This document shows positions 15,275-23,020 of a DNA stretch of 64,000 nucleotides, piece by piece; position 1 is the first letter of the stretch; every line of letters starts with the position of its first letter. Under the pieces are notes generated by a model. The model saw only the letters and a list, made by a program, of their open reading frames with translations. It did no database searches and was not told the DNA's origin. The position numbers and the translations under genes are program-made. Source of the stretch: Dysgonomonadaceae bacterium zrk40. Lineage in GTDB: Bacteria; Bacteroidota; Bacteroidia; Bacteroidales; Dysgonomonadaceae. Where the stretch lies: contig CP070278.1 in the NCBI GenBank assembly GCA_016916535.1, positions 1 through 64,000 of the forward strand, given 5' to 3'.

Positions 15275-17010
15275 AGGGCGCAGACATTATTGCAATCATC
15301 ATCCTGGCGGCGATCGTCATCGCGGTCTGCGCCTATCTTCTGCACTGGCTCTATCGCCGGTCGACCAAGGACATCTCGTTCGTGCGCACCGGCTTCGGCG
15401 GCGAGAAGGTGGTGATGGGCGGCGGCGCGCTGGTCCTGCCGATCCTTCACGATCTCACCGAGGTCAATATGAACACGCTGCGTCTGGAAATCATCCGGGC
15501 GCGTGAGAAGTCCTTGATTACGAAGGACCGGATGCGGGTCGAGCTGACAGTGGAATTCTATGTCCGCGTTCACCCCGATAACGACGCGGTGGCAACAGCC
15601 GCGCGCTCTCTCGGAAACCGCACCATGCACGCAGAAGAGCTGAAGGATCTCATTCAGGGTCGCTTCATCGATGCGATGGGCGGAGCGGCTGCGAAGATGA
15701 CGCTGGAGCACATCCACGAAAACCGCATGGACTTCGTCAAGGAAGTTCGCCGGGAAGTGGCCGAAAGCCTTGCGCTTGACGGCCTGGAGCTGGAATCGGT
15801 TTCGCTGACCTCGCTCGACCAGACCGATATTTCGCTGTTCGACCCGTCGAACACCTTTGATGCGGAAGGCCTGACGATCCTGACCGAGCAGATCGAAAGC
15901 CGCAAGAAGAAGCGCAATGACATCGAGAAGGACACGATGATCGCGGTGCGACTGAAGAACCTTGAGGCGGAGAAGCGCTCTCTCGAGATCCAGCGCGACA
16001 CCGAATATGCGCGTCTCAGTCATGAAATGGAGGTCGCCGTCCAGCGGGCCCAACGCAAGACCGAGATCGCCAGCGAGAACGCAGCGCGCGAGCGTGAGAT
16101 CGAGGCCGTCAAGATCAAGGAACGCGAAGCTGTCGAGCGCGCGCGCATTGCCATGGAGCAGGAGCTCGAGCGCATCGAAATCAAGCGCAAGGAAACGCTC
16201 CAGCTAGAAGACCAGATGCGTGAAATCGCCGTTTCCGCGAAATCGAAAGAACGCTCGGAAGCGCAGGCCGAGGCAGAGGCCGCCCGCGCCAGGATGATCG
16301 AGGCGCAGGAACGCGTCCAGACCATCCGCGACACCGAAATCGCCAACCGCCAGAAGTCGATCGAGCTGATCGAAGCGCAAAAACGCGCGGAATCGGAGGG
16401 TACGCGTCTGCGCATTCTCGCCGAGGCGGAAAAGGAGGCGGCCAAGGATCGCGCCGAAGCGGAGCGCATCACGGTGGCTGCCATGGCGGAACGCTATGCG
16501 GTCGAGGCCGAGGGCAAGCAGAAGCTCAACGAAGCCGAGAATCTCAGAACCGATGCCAGCCGCCGCAGCAGCCTGCACAAGTCGCTGGTCGAGAACCTGC
16601 CCGCAATCATTCGCGAAAGCGTAAAGCCGATGGAGAAGATCGAGGGCATCAAGATCCTTCATGTCGACGGATTGCCCGGCTTTTCCGGCGGCGACGCGGG
16701 CGGCGGCCGCTCCGCTGCGGCCGGCGGCGAAGGCGGCGGCAGGGATGGCGACGGGGCAGGGCAGCCGCGCGACGGCAATCTCGCTGATCAGGTCGTCTCC
16801 TCGGCGTTGCGCTATCGCTCGCAGGCGCCGTTTGTCGACCAGCTTCTGAACGAGATCGGCCTCAGCGGTGATGCGGTCCATCGCACCCTCGCGCTGCAGG
16901 ATCTTTCCAAGATGGTCTACACGACGCCGGAACAGCAGGAGGCCGATGCCAGCAGAAAATTGCCGGGCGGCGGCGCCAAAGCACCGTCCAATCCTGCCGA
17001 CAGGCACTGA
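15271..17010 (+). CDS. Flotillin-like SPFH-domain protein (YqiK type)
   Basis: The 579-residue protein has one N-terminal TM helix (residues 5-27). An SPFH/band-7 domain covers roughly 35-215, containing EKSLITKDRMRVELTVEFYV. A long charged coiled coil (about 220-450) is rich in EAE/RAE repeats, and the C-terminus has NLPAIIRESVKPMEKIEGIK, then a Gly-rich linker and an extra helical tail. This is the layout of YqiK and flotillins, which form oligomers that organise membrane microdomains. Its neighbours are all membrane proteins, so it probably gathers the ABC permeases, rhodopsin-like protein and symporter. No NfeD partner is present. Confidence 0.92.
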   Translation: MKGADIIAIIILAAIVIAVCAYLLHWLYRRSTKDISFVRTGFGGEKVVMGGGALVLPILHDLTEVNMNTLRLEIIRAREKSLITKDRMRVELTVEFYVRVHPDNDAVATAARSLGNRTMHAEELKDLIQGRFIDAMGGAAAKMTLEHIHENRMDFVKEVRREVAESLALDGLELESVSLTSLDQTDISLFDPSNTFDAEGLTILTEQIESRKKKRNDIEKDTMIAVRLKNLEAEKRSLEIQRDTEYARLSHEMEVAVQRAQRKTEIASENAAREREIEAVKIKEREAVERARIAMEQELERIEIKRKETLQLEDQMREIAVSAKSKERSEAQAEAEAARARMIEAQERVQTIRDTEIANRQKSIELIEAQKRAESEGTRLRILAEAEKEAAKDRAEAERITVAAMAERYAVEAEGKQKLNEAENLRTDASRRSSLHKSLVENLPAIIRESVKPMEKIEGIKILHVDGLPGFSGGDAGGGRSAAAGGEGGGRDGDGAGQPRDGNLADQVVSSALRYRSQAPFVDQLLNEIGLSGDAVHRTLALQDLSKMVYTTPEQQEADASRKLPGGGAKAPSNPADRH

Positions 17011-17037
17011 CCAAGGCTGCAGAACCGGAGTTTTTAA

Positions 17038-17463
17038 ATGTCGGGACATGCGAAGGTTGAGCGAAATCTTCTGGTCTTTGCCGCATGGGCGACGTCGGGC
17101 TTTTCCGCTCTTGCGTTTTTTCTGGAGGGTCTTGCACGCGATTCCTACCTCCTGTCGCTGGCGGGCGTCGCCCTGGTCGTCGTCACCTTCGCGATCCATA
17201 TCGTCATCAACGCGGTGAGCGATTGTGGCTTTTCCGCCGGCGAGGCTACGCTCGGCATCGGCGCCTTCGGCGTGCTTGCGCTCGTCTTCATCGCGGCATG
17301 GCTTGATGGCGGTCTGACAGCTGTCGATTACTGGTCAGGGCTCACGCTTTTCGGCGTGCTCGTCTGCGGCTTTCTCCTCTATCTATCAACGCGGCACGGG
17401 CTGAGGGGGGCTTTCTCGCGCTTCCACTTCAAACCGGCGGAAAGCGGGAATGAGCCTCGATGA
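17038..17463 (+). CDS. Small integral membrane protein, unknown family
   Basis: The 141-residue product has four predicted TM segments: LVFAAWATSGFSALAFFL, YLLSLAGVALVVVTFAIHIV, LGIGAFGVLALVFIAAWL and GLTLFGVLVCGFLLYL. I do not recognise a domain. It lacks the OB-fold domain of NfeD, the usual flotillin partner, but occupies the same place. It lies 27 bp after the flotillin gene and overlaps the symporter start by 4 bp, so it is probably made together with both as an accessory subunit. Confidence 0.75.
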   Translation: MSGHAKVERNLLVFAAWATSGFSALAFFLEGLARDSYLLSLAGVALVVVTFAIHIVINAVSDCGFSAGEATLGIGAFGVLALVFIAAWLDGGLTAVDYWSGLTLFGVLVCGFLLYLSTRHGLRGAFSRFHFKPAESGNEPR

Positions 17464-19409
17464 GCAGCATTTCCGAATCCGTCTGGTTTCCGCTTTGCAG
17501 CCTTCTCTATATCGCCGTGATGCTGCACTGGGTACGCGTCTCCGCGCGCATGAATGCCGGGGACGGGGGCTTCTTCTCCGCCGCCCACTCCCTGGCGCCC
17601 TGGCTCTCGGCGCTGGTGATTGCCGGCGCCAGCCTTGCCGCATGGTTCGTGCTCGGCGCGGGCGGCGCCATCAGTGACGACGGGTTCTCGATGCCGGTCT
17701 ATCTCGTCGGCGGCGTGCTGGTCGCGCTCCCCGGCATCGTGTTCTTCAAACGGGTGTGGTTTGCCGCGGAACGATTGCGGGTATCGTCTCAGGCCGAGAT
17801 CTTCCGGGCCTATTTTCAAAGTCCGTTTCTCGTTGCCGTCGTCGCTCTGGTGGCGGTTCTGTTCGCCATCGGATTTTCCGGCCTGCAGATCAGGGCTTTT
17901 GCCAGTATCGCGTCGGTTTTGAGCGGCGGCGCGCTGTCGCCGCTCGTGGCCAGCACCGTTTTCGGCTTCGTTCTGTTTGCAGGGGTCGGCATCGGCGGCA
18001 TGCGCGCGCTCGGCTATTTCGGCTTCATTCAGGCGGCGCTGGTTTTTTGCGCCATTGTTGCGCTGGCGGGTTTTGCGCTTTCGTGGAGCGGCGGCTTTGC
18101 TGCGCTCAATGCCAATCTCTATCAACTTGCGATGTCGCCGGAGAATGCCCGGTTTTTCAGCGTCGACGGCATTATTCGTTTTACCGGCGGGCTTGGCCGC
18201 GGCGGTGACGCGGCAACGTCGCACACAGCCATCGCCAATCTCAGCCTCGCTTTCGCGCTGATGGGGTTTCAGGCCAGCCCGTTGGTGCTCAAGGTGGTGC
18301 TTTCGACGCGCTCGCCGAACGGTTTTGCCGCCGGGCAGACCTGGGTCACAGCCGGTTTCTTCGGTGCATTGATCATTTTCGCGATCGCGATCGCCGGCCT
18401 GGCCGGCCTGCTCGATCCCGCTCTCAGGCTGGTGCCGCTGCTGGACGCTATGCAGGTTTCTTCGCCCTGGTTTGCGGCCTGGATCTTCATCGGCATCGGC
18501 GCCGGCGTCCAGCTCTTGGCCGGCCTCTCCCTGTTTGTGGCCGGCGAGACACTGGTGCGCCATCTCTACAAGCCGTATTTCAATGCGGCGCTCGGTCAGC
18601 GGGCGACAATCACGCTCACCCGCGTGGTGATCGCCGTACTCACCGTGGCGGCCCTGGTGATGCAGAATCTGACCCCGGTTACCGTGTCGGCGCTCGCTGG
18701 CCTGGCCTTGCCCGCTGCGTTTCAGCTCTGGGTTCCGATGCTCGGCGTGACATGGCTTGGCTGGATCACGCGTCCCGCTGCCGTTATCGGCGTCGGGTTC
18801 GGTCTTGCCGGCGTCGTGCTGACGGAGCCGCTCGGCTATCAGCTACTCTCGTTCCTGGGGCTGGAGCTGCCCTGGGGGCGCTGGCCGTGGACGATCCATT
18901 CCGCCGTCTGGGGCATGGCCGCCAATGTTACCGCAGTCCTGATCATTTCGGCGATCACAAACCGCAATGCGCTTTGCGAGGAGGCCCGCGAGGTCCGCAA
19001 ACTCTATGCAACGCTTCTGGCGTCGGGCGGCGAGGCCCGCCGGTTTCGTGCTTTTGCCTGGTCGGCTGTCCTTGCCTGGTTTTTCCTTGCCGTCGGGCCG
19101 GGGCTGATCTTCGGCAACACCGCCTTCACCGGCGGGGACTCTGCTGCCCCGGTCTGGCTTCTCGGCATGCCTTCGCTTTGGGCCTGGGCGCTCGCCGCCT
19201 GGATACTCGGCGTCGGGCTCGCCTGGTTCCTCAGCTATAAAATGGAGATGGCAAGCCCGGTTACCGTCGAAATACCGCCCTATGAACCGCCGCCGCGCCT
19301 TCGGCCGGATCAAAGCCGGGCCGAGCGGGAGCGGCTCGGTATCCTGGTCATAACCGGAGCCGTCAGCTTCGCTCTGGTTGTCCTTATTGCATTCAGTTTC
19401 GGCGGTTGA
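17460..19409 (+). CDS. SSS-like (sodium:solute symporter) transporter
   Basis: The 649-residue membrane protein has 13-15 TM segments with an SSS/LeuT-fold look. These include an N-terminal helix followed by ARMNAGDGGFFSAAHSLAPW, then FKRVWFAAERLRVSSQAEIF (like the R--g--TipEf region), FALMGFQASPLVLKVVLSTR and a late LVRHLYKPYFN loop. It is longer than PutP/ActP (about 500-550) with two added C-terminal helices. It probably couples sodium or protons to uptake of a small carboxylate or polyol. It is translationally coupled to the small membrane protein and lies 21 bp before the Fe-ADH gene. Confidence 0.75.
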   Translation: MSSISESVWFPLCSLLYIAVMLHWVRVSARMNAGDGGFFSAAHSLAPWLSALVIAGASLAAWFVLGAGGAISDDGFSMPVYLVGGVLVALPGIVFFKRVWFAAERLRVSSQAEIFRAYFQSPFLVAVVALVAVLFAIGFSGLQIRAFASIASVLSGGALSPLVASTVFGFVLFAGVGIGGMRALGYFGFIQAALVFCAIVALAGFALSWSGGFAALNANLYQLAMSPENARFFSVDGIIRFTGGLGRGGDAATSHTAIANLSLAFALMGFQASPLVLKVVLSTRSPNGFAAGQTWVTAGFFGALIIFAIAIAGLAGLLDPALRLVPLLDAMQVSSPWFAAWIFIGIGAGVQLLAGLSLFVAGETLVRHLYKPYFNAALGQRATITLTRVVIAVLTVAALVMQNLTPVTVSALAGLALPAAFQLWVPMLGVTWLGWITRPAAVIGVGFGLAGVVLTEPLGYQLLSFLGLELPWGRWPWTIHSAVWGMAANVTAVLIISAITNRNALCEEAREVRKLYATLLASGGEARRFRAFAWSAVLAWFFLAVGPGLIFGNTAFTGGDSAAPVWLLGMPSLWAWALAAWILGVGLAWFLSYKMEMASPVTVEIPPYEPPPRLRPDQSRAERERLGILVITGAVSFALVVLIAFSFGG

Positions 19410-19430
19410 GGCCGGTTTTGGAGATAAACG

Positions 19431-20588
19431 ATGGATAGATTTGTATTCAACACGGCCAAGTCGATCAGGTTCGGCACTGGCACTTTTGATGAACTGGCCG
19501 AACTGGTCGGCGCGCAGGTCGGCGACCGCATCATGCTCGTGACCGATCCCGGAATGATGGCAACGGGCATGGTGGAGAGAGCGCTGAAGCAGTTTCGCGA
19601 CGGCGGCATCACGGTCGAACTGTTCAAGGACGTTGAAGCCGATCCGCCGGAACATGTGGTGCTCGGGGCGGTCGCGGCCGCCCGTTCGGCAGGCGTTGAG
19701 GGCATCGTCGGGCTTGGCGGAGGATCGTCGCTCGATGTTGCCAAGCTTGTCGCGCTGCTGGCGCCGGGAACCGAAACGCTCGCGGATGTATACGGCGTCG
19801 GCAAGGCGCGCGGTCCGCGCCTGCCGCTGATACTCGTGCCGACAACCGCCGGTACCGGTTCGGAGGTCACGCCGATTTCCATCGTCACGACCGGCGCCAG
19901 CGAGAAGATGGGCGTCGTCTCGCCGGTGCTCCTTCCCGATGTCGCGCTCCTTGATCCGGCGCTGACCTATGGCCTGCCGCCGCACATCACGGCTGCGACG
20001 GGGATCGATGCGATGGTTCATGCCATCGAGGCCTTCGCCTCGGCCAGCCCCAACAACAACCCGCTGTCGCGCATGCTGGCGACGCAGGCGCTGACGTTGA
20101 TGGGGCGTTCGCTTCTGAAAGCGGTCCACGACGGCAAGGATGTCGAAGCAAGGTCCGATATGCTCTTGGGGTCGATGCTTGCCGGGCAGGCCTTTGCCAA
20201 TTCGCCAGTCGCCGCCGTTCACGCGCTCGCCTATCCGCTTGGGGGGCACTTTCACATTCCCCACGGACTCTCCAATGCACTGGTTCTGCCGCATGTTCTG
20301 CGTTTCAACATCGTGACCACGCCCGGCCCCTATGCCACGCTTGCACCTTTCGTGTTTCCCGAACTGTCGGCATTTGAGGGACAAGAACGGGCGGCGGCCT
20401 TCTGCGAGAAGCTTGCGGACCTTTCGCGCGCCTGCGGCCTGCCGCAGAATTTGAGGGCAATGGAGATTCCGCGGGACATCCTGCCGAAGCTCGCCTCCGA
20501 CGCGATGAACCAGACCCGACTTCTCGTCAACAATCCGCGACCCCTGTCGGAAGCCGATGCGCTTTCGATATACCGCGCGGCTTTCTGA
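19431..20588 (+). CDS. Iron-containing alcohol dehydrogenase (BlcB/GHB-dehydrogenase type)
   Basis: The 385-residue cytoplasmic enzyme is a group III (iron) alcohol dehydrogenase. It has a GVEGIVGLGGGSSLDVAK nucleotide site, LILVPTTAGTGSEVTP, and metal ligands in GIDAMVHAIEAF and HALAYPLGGHFHIPHG. Group III enzymes oxidise omega-hydroxy acids such as 4-hydroxybutyrate to the semialdehyde. A lactonase lies upstream and a semialdehyde dehydrogenase 24 bp downstream, so hydroxy acid to semialdehyde is the most likely step. The ATG at 19431 is preceded by GGAGATAAACG. Confidence 0.9.
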   Translation: MDRFVFNTAKSIRFGTGTFDELAELVGAQVGDRIMLVTDPGMMATGMVERALKQFRDGGITVELFKDVEADPPEHVVLGAVAAARSAGVEGIVGLGGGSSLDVAKLVALLAPGTETLADVYGVGKARGPRLPLILVPTTAGTGSEVTPISIVTTGASEKMGVVSPVLLPDVALLDPALTYGLPPHITAATGIDAMVHAIEAFASASPNNNPLSRMLATQALTLMGRSLLKAVHDGKDVEARSDMLLGSMLAGQAFANSPVAAVHALAYPLGGHFHIPHGLSNALVLPHVLRFNIVTTPGPYATLAPFVFPELSAFEGQERAAAFCEKLADLSRACGLPQNLRAMEIPRDILPKLASDAMNQTRLLVNNPRPLSEADALSIYRAAF

Positions 20589-20612
20589 TAATTCACAAGG
20601 AAAGGAACGGCC

Positions 20613-22067
20613 GTGTCACTTCAACTCCAGGATCCGAGCCTGCTCGAACATCGCGCCTTTCTCGCCGGCACGTGGGTGGAGGCCGAGAAGTCCTTTCCCG
20701 TCACGAATCCGGCAACCGGGGAACGCATTGCCATGGTGGCCGATATTCCGGCTGCCGATGTCGGCAAGGCGATTGACCGCGCTTACGAGGCACAGAAGCG
20801 CTGGCGGCGACTGACCGCCAAGGATCGATCGCAGATCCTGCTTCGGTGGAACAGCCTGCTGCTGGAAAACCAGGAGGATCTGGCGAAAATCCTGACCGCC
20901 GAAATGGGCAAGCCGCTTGCCGAGGCCAGGGGTGAGATTGCCTACGGCGCCTCCTTCATCCAATGGTTCGCCGAAGAGGGACGGCGCATCTATGGCGATG
21001 TCATTCCCGGCCATCAGCCCGACAAGCGGATCATCACCATCAAGCAGCCGATAGGCGTTGTCGGATCAATCACGCCATGGAATTTTCCCAATGCGATGAT
21101 CGCCCGCAAGGTCGGCCCGGCACTTGCCGCCGGCTGCAGCTTTGTCGGTCGCCCGGCCGAAAAGACCCCGCTTTCGGCGCTTGCCATGGCGGTGCTTGGA
21201 GAAAGAGCTGGGATTCCCGAGGGCGTGCTGTCCATTCTGCCGGGCACCGACTCCAAGGGCATGGGCATGGAATTGTGCACCAATCCCAAGGTGCGCAAGC
21301 TCACCTTCACCGGCTCCACTGAAGTGGGTCGCATCCTGATGCGTCAATGCGCCCACGATGTGAAGAAGCTTTCGCTGGAACTCGGCGGCAATGCGCCTTT
21401 CCTGGTCTTCAACGATGCCGATCTCGACAAGGCTGTCGAGGGCGCGATAATCGCCAAATTCCGCAATGCCGGGCAGACCTGTGTCTGCGCAAACCGAATC
21501 TACGCCCAAAGCGAAATCGCCGATGCCTTTACCGAAAAGCTGGCCCGGGCAATTACGGGACTGAAGGTCGGAGACGGCATGGCCGAAGGGGTCGCGATCG
21601 GCCCGCTCATCGATGACGCGGCGCTTGCGAAAGTCGAGGATCATGTGGCCGACGCCGTTTCGAAGGGTGCGACCGTGATCGAGGGCGGCAGCCGGTCCGA
21701 TCTGGGCGGCACGTACTACCGGCCCACGGTTCTGGGCGGCGTCAAACCCGGCATGAAAATCCTGGCTGAGGAAACCTTCGGGCCGGTCGCGCCGGTGATC
21801 AGCTTCAAAACCGTGGATGAAGGTATCAGGCTCGCCAATGATACCGAGTTCGGCCTTGCCGCCTATTTTTACGCGCGCGACATTTCGACGGTCTGGAAGG
21901 TGGCCGAGGAGATCGAGAGCGGCATGCTCGGCATCAATACGGGTTTGATCTCGACCGCCGAAGCGCCCTTTGGCGGCGTCAAATCCTCCGGCCTCGGGCG
22001 GGAAGGTTCCAAGTACGGGATCGAGGAATTCCTGGAGATCAAATATCTCTGCATGGCTCTGGACTGA
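20613..22067 (+). CDS. Succinate-semialdehyde-type aldehyde dehydrogenase (GabD/BlcA-like)
   Basis: A GTG start at 20613 after AGGAAAGGA gives 484 residues, the normal GabD length. The sequence shows GVVGSITPWNFPNAMIARK, TFTGSTEVGRIL, the general base in LSLELGGNAPF and catalytic Cys290 in GQTCVCANR. It should oxidise the semialdehyde from the preceding ADH to a dicarboxylate with NAD(P). The near-universal coenzyme lysine of the KPA motif is replaced: VGRPAEKTP has Arg180. This may change cofactor choice or affinity. It is the last gene of the operon, with a hairpin 13 bp downstream. Confidence 0.93.
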   Translation: MSLQLQDPSLLEHRAFLAGTWVEAEKSFPVTNPATGERIAMVADIPAADVGKAIDRAYEAQKRWRRLTAKDRSQILLRWNSLLLENQEDLAKILTAEMGKPLAEARGEIAYGASFIQWFAEEGRRIYGDVIPGHQPDKRIITIKQPIGVVGSITPWNFPNAMIARKVGPALAAGCSFVGRPAEKTPLSALAMAVLGERAGIPEGVLSILPGTDSKGMGMELCTNPKVRKLTFTGSTEVGRILMRQCAHDVKKLSLELGGNAPFLVFNDADLDKAVEGAIIAKFRNAGQTCVCANRIYAQSEIADAFTEKLARAITGLKVGDGMAEGVAIGPLIDDAALAKVEDHVADAVSKGATVIEGGSRSDLGGTYYRPTVLGGVKPGMKILAEETFGPVAPVISFKTVDEGIRLANDTEFGLAAYFYARDISTVWKVAEEIESGMLGINTGLISTAEAPFGGVKSSGLGREGSKYGIEEFLEIKYLCMALD

Positions 22068-22489
22068 TGCGTTTCATGGCTCGCAGCTCTCGTCGGCCCG
22101 AAGCTGCGAGTCTTGGCGGCAGGTTGGCCTCCGGGCGCGCTCCATTTCACGATCTGTCGCCGGGTCCGAAGAGAGACGGAACAGACGTCAAGGACGCGGT
22201 ATGCCCGCCTAAGCGTCGACGAGAAGCTGTTCGAACCGGTGTCTGATATCCATGGCGCATCGCCGCCGCTTTGCCTGCAAAAGACCGCGTCAGCCGCCCG
22301 GCGGCCAGCGCCCGCCTGCCGCCGTCGCTGAAGACGGTCTCGCATCAGGCCGCCAGCTTCTCCGGCGCCTGCCTATTGGCGCTTGCCTTGAGTCATCGGC
22401 TTGTCCTGCGTTCGCCCCCCGAAGGGTGATGGCGTGACTGGCCGAACCGCAGTCAATGCAGCCTTGCCCGGCCAGGCGTATGCGGCAGT
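22068..22489. other. Gene-free stretch between convergent operons
   Basis: Apart from the hairpin at 22080-22110 nothing was recognised. Short open frames here have no start context or family resemblance. The stretch separates the end of the plus-strand rhodopsin operon from the end of the minus-strand hydantoinase operon. Confidence 0.5.
22080..22110 (+). terminator. Terminator-like hairpin at the end of the lactone/rhodopsin operon
   Basis: CTCGCAGCT (22080-22088) and AGCTGCGAG (22102-22110) form a perfect 9-bp stem with a 13-nt loop, followed only by TCTTGG. The T-run is weak, so termination may be incomplete or factor dependent. Confidence 0.5.
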
Positions 22490-22915
22490 TCAGCCGAGCG
22501 AGATGGTGATTTCCTCGACTTCGGCTTTGGAGGCGCCGCGATAGGCGGTGACTTCGATCTCGACCTTGAAGTCCGGCGCGCCAAGCGGCGAGCAGGTGAC
22601 GGTGCGCTGCGGATCGATGTCGCGGAAGCGCTCGCCGACATATTCCATCACCGCCTTGGCATCCTCGACGTAAGGAATGAAGATCTTCGACTGAACGACG
22701 TCGGCAAGGCAGGAATCGACGGACTTCAGCGCGCCCTCGATATTGTCGAAGCACTGGCGGGCCTGCTCCACCGGATCGGTCGACATTTCGCGGGTCTTGT
22801 AGTTGCGGCCGGCGGTGTTGGAAACGAAGATCCAGTCGTCGACGCAGACGATGCGCGAATAGCTTTCCTTGGTTTCGAAGATGGAGCCGGATTTGACTTT
22901 GGTGATCTTGACCAT
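22490..22915 (-). CDS. RidA/YjgF-family protein
   Basis: ATG 22915 follows AGGAAA and gives 141 residues. RidA-family features are visible: YSRIVCVDDWIFVSNTAGR, DPVEQARQCFDNIEGALKS, SKIFIPYVEDAKAVMEYVG and PQRTVTCSPLGAPDFKVEIE. The catalytic arginine of true RidA is usually in (E)RVAVPALP-like or T-RS-V segments; here TVTC replaces it, so this is probably a RidA-like subgroup. Such proteins hydrolyse reactive enamines or imines. As the last gene after HyuAB and an amine oxidoreductase, it fits detoxifying imine products of that pathway. Confidence 0.85.
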   Translation of the reverse strand: MVKITKVKSGSIFETKESYSRIVCVDDWIFVSNTAGRNYKTREMSTDPVEQARQCFDNIEGALKSVDSCLADVVQSKIFIPYVEDAKAVMEYVGERFRDIDPQRTVTCSPLGAPDFKVEIEVTAYRGASKAEVEEITISLG

Positions 22916-23020
22916 GGTTTTTCCTGTTCTGTTGGGGGTTGATAGAGACAAAGGAAGTCTGCCTGCAGGCGTTGCCGCCTGCGACGAGGATGGAAATCGG
23001 ATGAGAGGTCGGACGGGCGG

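Noticed and set aside
22290-22754. Minus-strand ORF after ridA as an extra small gene
   Set aside because: Most of it overlaps ridA in another frame and the remainder has no start signal or homology pattern.
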